Part shown: piece by piece, positions 1-9,125 of the stretch
Layout of the letters: each line of letters starts with the position of its first letter
How positions within the stretch are numbered: the first letter of the stretch is position 1
Source of the DNA: an uncultured Gammaproteobacteria bacterium
GTDB taxonomy: Bacteria; Pseudomonadota; Gammaproteobacteria; Pseudomonadales; Pseudohongiellaceae
Reading direction: 5' to 3'
NCBI GenBank assembly: GCA_913048385.1
Contig: CAJWVZ010000008.1
Span: 1 to 64,000 of the forward strand
Length of the DNA: 64,000 nt
Made by a program: the position numbers and the translations under genes
Notes under the pieces: model-generated
Told to the model about the DNA's origin: nothing
Seen by the model: only the letters and a program-made list of their open reading frames with translations
The model's database searches: none

Positions 1-76
<76 letters not shown>

Positions 77-115
77 TAGAGGATATTTCTAGTCTAACCT
101 ACTTAGATACGTCGC

Positions 116-135
116 TATCGATTGCCTGATCGATA
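116..135. repeat. Perfect 7-bp inverted repeat between pgsA and tRNA-Gly
   Basis: TATCGAT and ATCGATA flank a 6-nt loop. The hairpin sits in the spacer between the pgsA stop and the tRNA. Neither side has a run of T, so it is not a typical intrinsic terminator. It could be an RNA processing signal or chance. Confidence 0.4.
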
Positions 136-232
136 CGAGCACATTCTATCCACTGTCTTGGGCAAGTCAAGCTCAATACAGCCCTTGATACATTTTTATT
201 AATAGCAAGCAAGAGAATGGAACCTTTGAGAC

Positions 233-778
233 TCAAGCTTCGCTGAGCGTTTGCCAAGCGTCTCTGAAGTAAATTCCCATTGAGATCAAACTTAATAACG
301 CAGCCAGCCAAAGCAGGAAAATTCCAAGCTGCAAAAATATTGCAGGTGAGCTAGAGCCAACCAAAAGCAATACTGTCAAGGCAATCATCTGCACCGTGGT
401 TTTTAACTTGCCGACAAACCCTACTGCTACTAGAGAGCTTGATTTACGCTGGGCCATCCACTCGCGCAAAGCAGATACCACAACTTCGCGCACAATTATA
501 ATCAAGCAAGGAACAAGCAAAGATGGATAGACAGACAGTAAAAGAGTTACCACCGAAACTACCAAAAGCTTATCTGCAACCGGATCAATAAACGCACCGT
601 AACTGCTCCCTTGGTTAAGTCGTCTGGCAAGATAACCATCTAACCAATCAGTAATGCTGGCTAAAAGGAAGACGCCTGCACCCATGATATTCGCCATCTT
701 CATTTCAGAGAGATAAACCATAATAATGAGCGGAATAAATAAAATTCTTGTATAGGTTGCGACGTTAGCCCAGTTCAT
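233..778 (-). CDS. pgsA: CDP-diacylglycerol--glycerol-3-phosphate 3-phosphatidyltransferase
   Basis: PgsA makes phosphatidylglycerophosphate from CDP-diacylglycerol and glycerol-3-phosphate, the committed step to phosphatidylglycerol and cardiolipin in the inner membrane. The CDP-alcohol phosphotransferase signature is complete: D44-x2-D47-G48-x2-A51-R52, then G61, D65 and D69. The 181 residues match the usual length (182 in E. coli), with several hydrophobic membrane segments. The start is an ATG at 778. It lies between uvrC and tRNA-Gly on the same strand, an order also seen in enteric bacteria. An 84-base gap to uvrC leaves room for its own promoter or processing. Confidence 0.96.
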   Translation of the reverse strand: MNWANVATYTRILFIPLIIMVYLSEMKMANIMGAGVFLLASITDWLDGYLARRLNQGSSYGAFIDPVADKLLVVSVVTLLLSVYPSLLVPCLIIIVREVVVSALREWMAQRKSSSLVAVGFVGKLKTTVQMIALTVLLLVGSSSPAIFLQLGIFLLWLAALLSLISMGIYFRDAWQTLSEA

Positions 779-862
779 AAAATTTTAATTCTCTATCGTG
801 ATGCCATGCCTAAAGAGGTAAATTATTAATGAGCATTGCTCTGAAGTCGAGGAAAAGTTGCC

Positions 863-2704
863 TTAATCCAAATGTAATTCCGAATAAATCACTGCCGCCA
901 GTCGCATGCTTATTCCTTCAACATTGGTCAATTCTTGCTGAGATGCGGACTGCACACCTTGTCGCCCCCCAAAATGCTTTAACAACGCTCTGCGTCTTTT
1001 AGGGCCAAGCCCCGCAATCTGTTCGAAAGGCGAAATCTTTCTTGCTTTTGCTCTCCTGTGTCGATGAGATGCTATTGCAAATCGATGAGCTTCGTCTCGA
1101 ATATTTTGCAATAAATGCAAAGCACCAGAATCTTGAGGTAACACTAGCTCGTCAAAGCCGTCATTCTTAATAAAGAAAAGGGTCTCTTGCCCTGCCCGAC
1201 GCGAAATACCTTTCGCTATACCCAATAAACCTATTTGATTCAATTCTAAATCATCTAAAATGCGTCGCGCCTGAGTTAGCTGACCCTTCCCACCATCAAC
1301 TAAAAGCAAATCTGGTTCCTTCCCCTCTCCTTTTTTCAAACGGCTAAACCGTCTACTCAAGGCCTGTGACATCGCCGCGTAATCATCACCACCAGTCACA
1401 CCCTCAATATTAAAACGGCGATAATCATTCTTTATCGGTCCGTCTTTATCGAATACAACACACGAAGCAACTGTTCCCTCGCCTGACGTATGGCTTACAT
1501 CAAAACACTCCACCCGATCAAATTTAGAAAACCCAAGCACCCCCTGCAAATCTGCGAACCGTTTATGGCTATTGTTCTTGCTACCAATGAAATTTAAAAG
1601 AGATTCCTCAGCATTGGTAACGGCTAGTCGGACCCACTTTAGGCGATGACCGCGTACTTTAACCGACAACCTTATTTTTTTTCCGGCAAACGATGATAAT
1701 GCCTCCTTGAGCGCATCGAATGCAGACAAATCTATAGATGATATTATTTCAGCCGGAATATTAGCTTTTCGATTTTCATCGGCCAAGTAATATTGAGCGA
1801 TACAAGCCGCCATAACCTCTGAAGGTTCCGCACTCAGCTTCGATACAGGAAAGAAATTTTTGCTACCAATAATCCTACCATCTCGTATAAAAATCACTTG
1901 AACACATACATAGATGCCCTGCATAGATAGCCCCATAACATCTGCGTCATCACCTTTATTCGTAACTATCTGATCTGACTGAATGAGGCGAATTCGCTCA
2001 ATTTGATCTCGCAACACGACCGCTTTTTCAAATTCTTGATTTAAAGCGGCACCATCCATTTCAACCCGTAATTCTCTCAACAACTGATCACTCTTTCCAT
2101 TCAAAAACATTACCGATTTTTTTACATCTTTTGCGTACTCGGTCTTTGATATAAGCCCAACACAGGGCGCGGTGCAACGATCGATTTGATACTGAAGACA
2201 GGGCCGTGAACGATTCTTAAAATAGCTCTCCTGGCATTGCCTGACTTTAAAAACCTTTTGAAGGAGCTGAAGAGTCTCTCGAGTCGCCGGAGCGCTCGGA
2301 TAAGGACCAAAAAATTGACCAGTACGCTGCCGCTTTCCACGAAAGAACATTAAACGAGGATATTCCGGATGTTCAGTAAGACGGATAAATGGATAGGATT
2401 TATCATCGCGCATCTGAATATTATAATTCGGCTTGTGCGTCTGAATGAGCGTCTGCTCTAAAAGCAATGCCTCAACTTCAGTATTGGTTACCGTAACTTC
2501 AATCTCGGAAATTTTGTTTACCATTGCCAAGGTTTTAGCGGTCAAACCTGACGCACGAAAATAACTAGTTACACGATTTTTTAAATTTTTCGCTTTTCCA
2601 ACATAGATGATCTTTCCGTTAGCATTTAGCATACGATACACGCCGGGGCGGCGCGTGAGATTTTTTAAAAAACTCTGATGATCAAACAGGAAAGGTGCAG
2701 TCAT
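863..2704 (-). CDS. uvrC: UvrABC excinuclease subunit C
   Basis: UvrC makes the two incisions around bulky DNA lesions during nucleotide excision repair, after recruitment by UvrB. The N-terminal GIY-YIG nuclease is clear (RPGVYRM, then IIYVGKAKNLKNRV, roughly residues 19-45). A Cys-containing segment (CLQYQIDRCTAPC) and a UVR-type helix pair for UvrB contact follow, then the RNase H-like second nuclease (DGGKGQL) and a C-terminal helix-hairpin-helix region (AGLGPKRRRALLKHFGG). The 613 residues match E. coli (610). I chose the ATG at 2704 over the preceding TTG. The gacA/uvrY-type regulator that often precedes uvrC in gammaproteobacteria is not here; murB is upstream instead. Confidence 0.96.
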   Translation of the reverse strand: MTAPFLFDHQSFLKNLTRRPGVYRMLNANGKIIYVGKAKNLKNRVTSYFRASGLTAKTLAMVNKISEIEVTVTNTEVEALLLEQTLIQTHKPNYNIQMRDDKSYPFIRLTEHPEYPRLMFFRGKRQRTGQFFGPYPSAPATRETLQLLQKVFKVRQCQESYFKNRSRPCLQYQIDRCTAPCVGLISKTEYAKDVKKSVMFLNGKSDQLLRELRVEMDGAALNQEFEKAVVLRDQIERIRLIQSDQIVTNKGDDADVMGLSMQGIYVCVQVIFIRDGRIIGSKNFFPVSKLSAEPSEVMAACIAQYYLADENRKANIPAEIISSIDLSAFDALKEALSSFAGKKIRLSVKVRGHRLKWVRLAVTNAEESLLNFIGSKNNSHKRFADLQGVLGFSKFDRVECFDVSHTSGEGTVASCVVFDKDGPIKNDYRRFNIEGVTGGDDYAAMSQALSRRFSRLKKGEGKEPDLLLVDGGKGQLTQARRILDDLELNQIGLLGIAKGISRRAGQETLFFIKNDGFDELVLPQDSGALHLLQNIRDEAHRFAIASHRHRRAKARKISPFEQIAGLGPKRRRALLKHFGGRQGVQSASQQELTNVEGISMRLAAVIYSELHLD

Positions 2705-2748
2705 CAACGATTTAGTCCATTCATCTTTTAATCAACTATATTCCAGCG

Positions 2749-3768
2749 CTAAATTATTTGAACTTCCTCTAGCAGCAATACTCCAAATTCATTGCGCACA
2801 TCAGCTTTTATTTCTTGCCCCAACAAGTAGACGTCCTCGCCATGTGCGTTACTTTCATTTATAAGCACTAACGAATGGTCTTTATATACTGCAGCGCCTC
2901 CAGTTTTCTTTTGCTTTGCTCCAACAAAATCCGTAAGCCAGGCAGCCGACAATTTAACTTCATCCGGTTTATCAGCTTTAAATGCTGGCATCTCCGGATA
3001 CTTCTGCCTAAGAAGCGAAAAGTGGGTTAATGGAATCACGGGGTTCTTAAAATAAGAGCCAGCATTTCCAAGAATTGCTGGGTTTGGTAATTTTCGTCGA
3101 CGCACCTCACAGACTCTCTCATAAATCTTTAGAGAAATATTTTCAGACTCGCCATCAGCATCTGAGTCGAGTCCATTTAAATCCGGATAACCAAGAATAG
3201 GACGCGGCTCATCATAAAGCTTGAGACTAACTCTCGTAATAAGGAATTTATCAAGACCCTCTCTTTTGAAAACACTATCTCGATATTCAAACTGGCAATC
3301 CGTTTTATCAAACTCAACTACTCGCCTTTGTTCCAAATCATATGCTGAAAGCGAGAAAAAAAAATCTTTTAATTCTACTCCGTACGCCCCTATATTTTGA
3401 ACGGGAGCAGCACCTACAGAACCAGGGATTAATGCTAAATTTTCCAAGCCGTACAATGACCGACCTAAAGTATGTTTCACCAAGCCGTGCCAGTTCTCAC
3501 CTGCGGAAATCTGCAGCACGTTTTGCGAGCAGTCATAAACAATTCCACGAAATGCTACAACGATAATCAAGCCTGAAAAATCATTTTTGAAAAGAGTGTT
3601 ACTCCCCTCTCCTAAAATTTGTATTGGAACCTCTTCCTTTGCAGCAAAGTCGAGAGCTGATTCTAGCTCTTGAAGATTACTCACTTTAACTAAATATTTT
3701 GCGACTTGCCGCGTACCGAAGGTATGGAACGGGCTAAGATCGACCTCTGTCTGCAGATTAATTATCAT
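2749..3768 (-). CDS. murB: UDP-N-acetylmuramate dehydrogenase
   Basis: MurB reduces UDP-N-acetylglucosamine enolpyruvate to UDP-N-acetylmuramate with NADPH and FAD, an early cytoplasmic step of peptidoglycan synthesis. Visible motifs are the FAD-binding GEGSNTLF (53-60), IPGSVGAAPVQNIGAYG (114-130), the Arg of EYRDSVFK, and GNAGSYFKNP with the proton-donating Ser238. At 339 residues it is the long type I form. An in-frame extension reaches back to 3894 inside kdsB, but the ATG at 3768 is preceded by AGGAAT and gives the usual N-terminus, leaving 10 bases to kdsB. Co-transcription with kdsB and lpxK is likely. Confidence 0.95.
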   Translation of the reverse strand: MIINLQTEVDLSPFHTFGTRQVAKYLVKVSNLQELESALDFAAKEEVPIQILGEGSNTLFKNDFSGLIIVVAFRGIVYDCSQNVLQISAGENWHGLVKHTLGRSLYGLENLALIPGSVGAAPVQNIGAYGVELKDFFFSLSAYDLEQRRVVEFDKTDCQFEYRDSVFKREGLDKFLITRVSLKLYDEPRPILGYPDLNGLDSDADGESENISLKIYERVCEVRRRKLPNPAILGNAGSYFKNPVIPLTHFSLLRQKYPEMPAFKADKPDEVKLSAAWLTDFVGAKQKKTGGAAVYKDHSLVLINESNAHGEDVYLLGQEIKADVRNEFGVLLLEEVQII

Positions 3769-3778
3769 ATTCCTGGGA

Positions 3779-4522
3779 TCACGCTTGAACGCTTGAGAAA
3801 TAATCGCGCACTCGCTCCAAGTCCGCCTGCGTATCCACGCCCTTAGGAAGTTCGTGCTCAACCATGCCCACATGAATTTGAGTTCCATTTTCAAGCGCTC
3901 TTAACTGCTCAAGTTGCTCTATTTTTTCTAAATCCCCAACAGGCCATTTGACAAATTTATTTAACACCCCGACTCTATACGCGTAAATACCAATATGCTT
4001 TAGTCCGAAACCACTGTTTTTAAGAGTCAATGACCTAGGTACCGCTGAACGACTAAAGTAAAGCGCAAACTCGCCTTTATTTCTAACAACCTTGACGACA
4101 TTTGGATCGTTAAACTCAGAGTTATTGGTTAGTGTCGAGGCAAGCGTAGCTATACCCGCGGATGGATTTTCCTCCAAATTAATCGCAACTCGATCAATTA
4201 ATTCCGGTGGTAAAAGAGGCTCATCTCCTTGAACGTTGACAACGATCTGATCCGAGGACAACTCAAGATTTTGAACAACTTCTTGAACTCGGTCACTCCC
4301 CGAGGAATGTTTCGTAGATGTCATTGCTACTTCTGCTCCAAAATCACGCGCAACCTGATAAATTCGCCGATCATCAGTTGCTATTATTACTGCAGCGGCG
4401 GAACTCTGTTTAGCACTTTCCCAAGCTCTTTCAATCATTGATTTACCAGCAATTTCAAGTAGAGGCTTCCCTGGTAGGCGAGCAGATTCATATCTTGCTG
4501 GAATAACAACGACAAAACTCAT
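3779..4522 (-). CDS. kdsB: 3-deoxy-manno-octulosonate cytidylyltransferase (CMP-KDO synthetase)
   Basis: KdsB activates KDO with CTP to CMP-KDO, the donor for the lipopolysaccharide inner core. The nucleotidyltransferase signature PARYESARLPGKPL sits at residues 8-21, with VNVQGDEPLLP as the Mg-nucleotide site and KHIGIYAYR further on. The length (247) equals E. coli KdsB (248). It lies 8 bases after the small Trm112-like gene and 10 bases before murB, in a Pseudomonas-like murB/kdsB/ycaR/lpxK order but without ptpA between murB and kdsB. Confidence 0.97.
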   Translation of the reverse strand: MSFVVVIPARYESARLPGKPLLEIAGKSMIERAWESAKQSSAAAVIIATDDRRIYQVARDFGAEVAMTSTKHSSGSDRVQEVVQNLELSSDQIVVNVQGDEPLLPPELIDRVAINLEENPSAGIATLASTLTNNSEFNDPNVVKVVRNKGEFALYFSRSAVPRSLTLKNSGFGLKHIGIYAYRVGVLNKFVKWPVGDLEKIEQLEQLRALENGTQIHVGMVEHELPKGVDTQADLERVRDYFSSVQA

Positions 4523-4530
4523 AAAAAATC

Positions 4531-4716
4531 CTATGGCTCGTCTACCGTCAAAGAGACTGCTCGATCAACCAGCAACACTGGAATACCATCATTAATCGGA
4601 TAAAATAGACGGCCCTTCGAGCAAACTAATCTAGCTTTTTCCCTTTCATAAATTAGCTCACCTTTGCATCGCGGGCACGACAGCAAATCCAATAATTTTT
4701 CATCAACAAAACTCAT
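4531..4716 (-). CDS. Trm112/YcaR-family small zinc-ribbon protein
   Basis: A 61-residue protein of the Trm112 (UPF0434/YcaR) family. C14-P-R-C17 and C32 are visible, followed by the typical LFYPINDGIPVLL segment. Eukaryotic Trm112 activates methyltransferases; the role of the bacterial short form is not settled. It sits between lpxK and kdsB, a placement widely kept in gammaproteobacteria, suggesting co-expression with lipopolysaccharide genes without proving a role there. I chose the ATG at 4716, which gives a length close to E. coli YcaR. A GTG at 4725 is the alternative. Confidence 0.88.
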   Translation of the reverse strand: MSFVDEKLLDLLSCPRCKGELIYEREKARLVCSKGRLFYPINDGIPVLLVDRAVSLTVDEP

Positions 4717-4749
4717 CACACACACTCTTCAGCAGAATATTACAGCGAG

Positions 4750-5790
4750 TTAGTGAATGGCCTTAGCGAGACCTTTCATAAACGCATTTAAGAACTTAGA
4801 ATCAAGCTCGGGTTTTACTACCAAACTCCAAAAATTTTCTTCGGCGAAGGTAGCACACTTTACGGCATCTTTATCCGTCATTACAACGGGTTGAAAGAAA
4901 TCAACGCCTGCCCTTTCCAAATCTTTCCGCACGAATGGATGATGGTCTGGAAACTCAAAAATTTTTAATCCATATGGTAGCTCTTGAAGAAGATTATAAA
5001 ATCTTTGCGGGCTTCCGATGCCCGATATAACTTGCAGCTCACTACCAATTTTAAATGGGGCACCAGCAAAAGGTCGACGATCATTGTTCAGTAAGTTACG
5101 GAAAAAAAGTGGTTTGACGATTGAGTTAAAGAACAAGCTGCCATCAAAGTTGTCAAAACATTCTGCTTCAGCTTTCACAATATTCAGTTGATCATTCGAG
5201 CCATTCGTCAAAACAAAATCAACCGTATTTAAACGGCTGATTGATTCTCTCAATGGTCCAGCAGGTAAGAATAACTTATTCCCAAAAAGACGATCACCAT
5301 CAACTACAACAATCTCCATTGTCCTTTTCAACTGATAGTGCTGAAGGCCATCATCACTTAGCACAACATCAATCTCATTCAAATCAACCAACGCCTTTAA
5401 TGCGCGACACCGATCAGGGTCAACGACTACAGGCACGCTGATGGATTGCGCCAACATTAAAGCCTCATCTCCCGCCTCAGCAACGTCAGAATCTGGTAGC
5501 ACAGACATTGGATACGATGCGTCCTTCCCACCATAACCTCGACTGACTATACCAACTTTAAATCCATGAGAAATAATAAAGTGCGCAAGCTCTAGTAGGA
5601 TGGGCGTTTTTCCAGTGCCACCAACACTTATGTTTCCTATAACAATAACGGGCACTGTTGTTTCAGTTTTCTTTGATCTCTTGAGTATCTTCTTGCGAAC
5701 TGTCGACAACGCCCAAAAAATCAAAGCCAGAGGCCAAAGTGCTATCGAAACGATAGGCTTAGAATCCCAAATTTTTTCAACTATGCGCAT
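4750..5790 (-). CDS. lpxK: Tetraacyldisaccharide 4'-kinase
   Basis: LpxK phosphorylates the 4' position of the lipid A disaccharide precursor at the inner membrane. It has an N-terminal hydrophobic anchor (about residues 14-31) and a Walker A region GNISVGGTGKTP at 52-63. The segment VVLSDDGLQHYQL carries the catalytic Asp pair, and VVMTDKDAVK is near the C-terminus. At 346 residues it is slightly longer than E. coli LpxK (328). In many relatives msbA or exbBD lies directly upstream; here the upstream gene is the last lol gene, 20 bases away. Confidence 0.95.
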   Translation of the reverse strand: MRIVEKIWDSKPIVSIALWPLALIFWALSTVRKKILKRSKKTETTVPVIVIGNISVGGTGKTPILLELAHFIISHGFKVGIVSRGYGGKDASYPMSVLPDSDVAEAGDEALMLAQSISVPVVVDPDRCRALKALVDLNEIDVVLSDDGLQHYQLKRTMEIVVVDGDRLFGNKLFLPAGPLRESISRLNTVDFVLTNGSNDQLNIVKAEAECFDNFDGSLFFNSIVKPLFFRNLLNNDRRPFAGAPFKIGSELQVISGIGSPQRFYNLLQELPYGLKIFEFPDHHPFVRKDLERAGVDFFQPVVMTDKDAVKCATFAEENFWSLVVKPELDSKFLNAFMKGLAKAIH

Positions 5791-5810
5791 TCTGCACCTC
5801 TTCTAAAAAT

Positions 5811-7061
5811 TTAGTCACCTCCGCGAAGCATAACAATCGGGTTACCTTTTGCCGCTTTATATGCCGGCACTAAAGAAGCACAAACCGAAAGAAAAACCAC
5901 TCCAATAATTATTAGAGCTAAATCAAATATCCGAAGGTCAATCGGCAAGAAATCAAGTGGATAAATCTCTTTGCTCATTAGAGGGCGCCCTAATTGGTTG
6001 TCCAAAAACGAAACAAAGGAATCAATATTAAGAGCACCAAGAACGCCAAGGAAAAGACCAACTCCAGCTCCTAGAACCGCAATCCCCAACCCCTGCAAAA
6101 GGAAGACCTGTGCCACGAGCCATTGAGAGCCGCCCATCGTTTTCAATATCGCAATATCCCCTCTTTTTTCTCTAACGACCATCCGAAGACTGACCACTAA
6201 ATTAAATACAGCAATCATCACAAGAAACCAGAGCATTAACCCTACTATGCTTTTAGACAAACGAATATTTTCATAAATATTTCCGAGTGACGACGTCCAG
6301 CTTACTACTGAAACGTTCTCTGGAAGCGCCTTAAGTAAGTCTAGAGCAATCTCGTCCGCATTCAAAACATCCTCAATTCGGACATTCAAATTAGTTTGCT
6401 CCGATCGCGAGCGAATTAGTCTTCTAGCAGCCTCAATGTTGATCATCACCATGCCTGAATCCAGCGTCTGCGTACCAACATCGTAGATCCCTACCACCGT
6501 GAATCTTTTAAACGTTGGCATTACTGAGACAGGATTTTGTGGTAATCGGGGCGAAAAAATCTCTACACTCTCGCCGATTTCAACTTCAAGCAGCTCTCCA
6601 AGAGTTCTCCCCAAAACAATACCCCATAAGTTTGATTCCAAACCTGGAAGACCACCAGCGATCATAAATTTTTCTATTACAGAGTTCCGAGCTTCAAACT
6701 TCGGGTCTATCCCACTAATTGCCACAGCCTTAACATTTTTAGCACTCGAGGCTACGCCAAAAGCTTCGACGCTATAGCCCGCTGAGATAACACGCGAATC
6801 GGCCTCAACGAACTCCTTAATCTCATCCCAATCATGCTCAGAGGTTATTTCATCCGTAGAAATGGATATGTTAGGAATAACGCCTAGTATGCTTTCGCGC
6901 ATTTCACGATCGAAGCCATTCATCACTGACAAAACCAGTATTAAAATAGCTGTACTAGATACAAGTCCGAGCACAGCGAGGCGCGACATGAATACAGAAA
7001 GGTGACTGTGATTAGAAGTACCGAGGTATCTCAACGCGATGTGCGATGATAAGTTTCTCAT
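5811..7061 (-). CDS. lolE: Lipoprotein-releasing ABC transporter permease (LolC/LolE family)
   Basis: An inner-membrane permease of the exporter that extracts lipoproteins and passes them to LolA. The 416 residues show one N-terminal membrane helix (ILILVLSVMNGF region, about 35-50), a large periplasmic MacB-like domain, and three C-terminal helices. The cytoplasmic coupling segment VREKRGDIAILKTMG is typical of LolC/E. It is last of three in a lol operon, 4 bases after lolD. I name it lolE by position relative to E. coli lolC-lolD-lolE; sequence alone did not let me separate LolC from LolE. It differs in sequence from its partner at 7794-9071, so the exporter is a heterodimer. Confidence 0.9.
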   Translation of the reverse strand: MRNLSSHIALRYLGTSNHSHLSVFMSRLAVLGLVSSTAILILVLSVMNGFDREMRESILGVIPNISISTDEITSEHDWDEIKEFVEADSRVISAGYSVEAFGVASSAKNVKAVAISGIDPKFEARNSVIEKFMIAGGLPGLESNLWGIVLGRTLGELLEVEIGESVEIFSPRLPQNPVSVMPTFKRFTVVGIYDVGTQTLDSGMVMINIEAARRLIRSRSEQTNLNVRIEDVLNADEIALDLLKALPENVSVVSWTSSLGNIYENIRLSKSIVGLMLWFLVMIAVFNLVVSLRMVVREKRGDIAILKTMGGSQWLVAQVFLLQGLGIAVLGAGVGLFLGVLGALNIDSFVSFLDNQLGRPLMSKEIYPLDFLPIDLRIFDLALIIIGVVFLSVCASLVPAYKAAKGNPIVMLRGGD

Positions 7062-7065
7062 AAGC

Positions 7066-7761
7066 TTAAATCGTTAACTTGCCGTCAATTAAAAAGAAGC
7101 AACGATCCATCGACGACGCAAACACCTCGTCATGCGTCACGATTATAAAACTTGTATTGCAGGCAGTATTTAGCTCATTGAGCAAATCGTGGATCCCTAC
7201 TGCTGTTTTTCTATCAAGATTCCCAGTTGGCTCATCCATTAGAATACAGCTCGGCTTTCCAACTAAGGCTCGAGCGATTGCAACTCTTTGCCTTTCGCCC
7301 CCAGACAACTGACTAGGTTTGTGTGTTAGCCTAGCAGAGAGCCCCACACTTGCTAGGACCGCCCTCGCTTCGCTCTGAGCCTCTTTTTTTGACAAGCCGC
7401 GGATCAAGAGAGGCATTGCTGTATTTTCTAAAGCGGTAAACTCATCAAGTAGGTGATGAAATTGATACACAAACCCAAGCTCGAAATTACGCAACTTATT
7501 GAGCTCAGTTTCTCCAGCTTGAGAGAGATTTACTCCTGCGACATGGACTGCACCAGCAGACGGTGCATCCAGACCACCCAACAGATTAAGTAACGTAGTT
7601 TTACCAGACCCCGATGTTCCCATTACGGCGAGCCTTTCTCCCTTTCGAACACTAAAGTCAATATTACTCAGCACCTTAATTTCGGACCCAGCCTCACCAT
7701 ATGTTTTGCTGAGACCGTTACATACCAACACGAAGTCGTCGTGCTCAGAAAGATTTTTCAT
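7066..7761 (-). CDS. lolD: Lipoprotein-releasing ABC transporter ATPase
   Basis: LolD hydrolyses ATP to power lipoprotein release by the LolC/LolE pair. Walker A is GTSGSGKTTLLNLLGG, the Q-loop region reads FVYQFHHLLDEFTALEN (the HHLLxEF stretch is typical of LolD), the ABC signature is LSGGERQRVAIARAL, Walker B is CILMDEPTGNLD, and the H-loop is IIVTHD. The length (about 231) fits the family. I chose the ATG at 7761; GTG codons at 7770 and 7773 are possible starts and no strong Shine-Dalgarno separates them. Confidence 0.95.
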   Translation of the reverse strand: MKNLSEHDDFVLVCNGLSKTYGEAGSEIKVLSNIDFSVRKGERLAVMGTSGSGKTTLLNLLGGLDAPSAGAVHVAGVNLSQAGETELNKLRNFELGFVYQFHHLLDEFTALENTAMPLLIRGLSKKEAQSEARAVLASVGLSARLTHKPSQLSGGERQRVAIARALVGKPSCILMDEPTGNLDRKTAVGIHDLLNELNTACNTSFIIVTHDEVFASSMDRCFFLIDGKLTI

Positions 7762-7793
7762 ATTGCACACCACTTTTACAGTACGACCTTGCT

Positions 7794-9071
7794 TTATTCA
7801 TAACGAAGCACATCAACCGGCATAACTTTACTCGCGGTTACTGCCGGATATAAAGTCGCGGCCATACTAACGCCAAGTGCCCCGGCCGCAACAAGCATTG
7901 ATTCCGACCAAATCAACTCTGCTTTCAAATGGGATAAAAAATAGATCTGTTTTTCAGAGGAAAAACTTGCAACCAGCGTCTCGAGGGCAAGACCAATATC
8001 AGTTAGATTTAGCGTTATCAGCACACCCAAAATCACTCCTAAAAAAGCCCCCAATAAACCAACTACAAACCCTTGAATCATAAAGACTAGCGATACTTCA
8101 AATCGAGATATACCCATCGTCCTCAAGATAGCAACATCAGCTTTTTTTTCCGAAACCATCATAACAAGGGTCGAAATTATATTTACCGCTCCAATAATTA
8201 CAATCATGAAAAGCATAATGCTGGTAAGAAGCTTCTCCATTTGTAACGCGTTAAAAAGACTAGCTTCACTCTCGCGCCATGTCGTTCCTTTAAGACTTGC
8301 GAGCTCTTGGTCTTTATCTGAAAGATTGCTTAGAAATTTTTTTACAACTGTCATAACTTGAACTTTCGCAGGGCCAGGAGCTTCTAAGTTCGTGAGTTTG
8401 AGGCGCAGCTGGAATCCATTTTGTTCAGCATTTTTAAATAACTTTTCTGCTGACGACAACGCAATAAGCGCGAGATCCCCACTTCCGTATATCCCTAAAT
8501 CAACACCTCCGAGAACGGAAAAAGCCTTGGTATTCTTTAAGTCCCTCTGAACCAGCCTCTTTAGCGAATTGAGCCTTACTTCATCTGAATTAGATTGCCG
8601 AACAATGCCCAACAAACGGTATCCCAAAATCAGTCCAGAATCATGAAGCCTTAAATCGTCCAACAGATCTCTGTATGTCGAATTCGCATTCGTTACTACA
8701 GACCTCTCTCTCGCGGGATCAACACCGCGAACCCTAACAAATTGGGTTGCCCCATTTTTGCTGATTGCAGCTTCTCCCTCAACGAATGGAGCAACCGCCT
8801 CAACATAGTCAAGATCCAACAGGAGCTGAATCAGTTCCTCCGACCAAACCGATCGGTTGTTATAACTTACAGTCAAATGGGGCACAGATTTGAGCACTTC
8901 CGAGCGAAGGGTAGTGATTGAGCCATTCATTATGGATAGCACAATTATTAAGATTGCAACACCTAGGCCTATTCCTAGCATAGAAATTGAGGACACGATC
9001 GATAGAAAGGTATGTTTTTTGCTGGAAAAAATGTAACGCAAGCCAATAAAAAGGGGCAGTGCCTGTAGCAT
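7794..9071 (-). CDS. lolC: Lipoprotein-releasing ABC transporter permease (LolC/LolE family)
   Basis: The first gene of the lol operon and second permease of the lipoprotein exporter, 425 residues. It opens with LPLFIGLRYIFSSKK, close to the FIGLRY start of E. coli LolC and LolE. A first membrane helix (about 25-50), a periplasmic domain and three C-terminal helices follow, with VSEKKADVAILRTMG as the coupling segment. The ATG at 9071 is preceded by AGGGAGA. Named lolC by position; the LolC/LolE assignment is uncertain. The recombinase-like gene lies 54 bases upstream on the same strand and could share its transcript. Confidence 0.9.
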   Translation of the reverse strand: MLQALPLFIGLRYIFSSKKHTFLSIVSSISMLGIGLGVAILIIVLSIMNGSITTLRSEVLKSVPHLTVSYNNRSVWSEELIQLLLDLDYVEAVAPFVEGEAAISKNGATQFVRVRGVDPARERSVVTNANSTYRDLLDDLRLHDSGLILGYRLLGIVRQSNSDEVRLNSLKRLVQRDLKNTKAFSVLGGVDLGIYGSGDLALIALSSAEKLFKNAEQNGFQLRLKLTNLEAPGPAKVQVMTVVKKFLSNLSDKDQELASLKGTTWRESEASLFNALQMEKLLTSIMLFMIVIIGAVNIISTLVMMVSEKKADVAILRTMGISRFEVSLVFMIQGFVVGLLGAFLGVILGVLITLNLTDIGLALETLVASFSSEKQIYFLSHLKAELIWSESMLVAAGALGVSMAATLYPAVTASKVMPVDVLRYE

Positions 9072-9125
9072 GGGCTCTCCCTGTAAGTTCCGTGGCGCGT
9101 TCGTAAACGTTTCCGAATGAATCTG

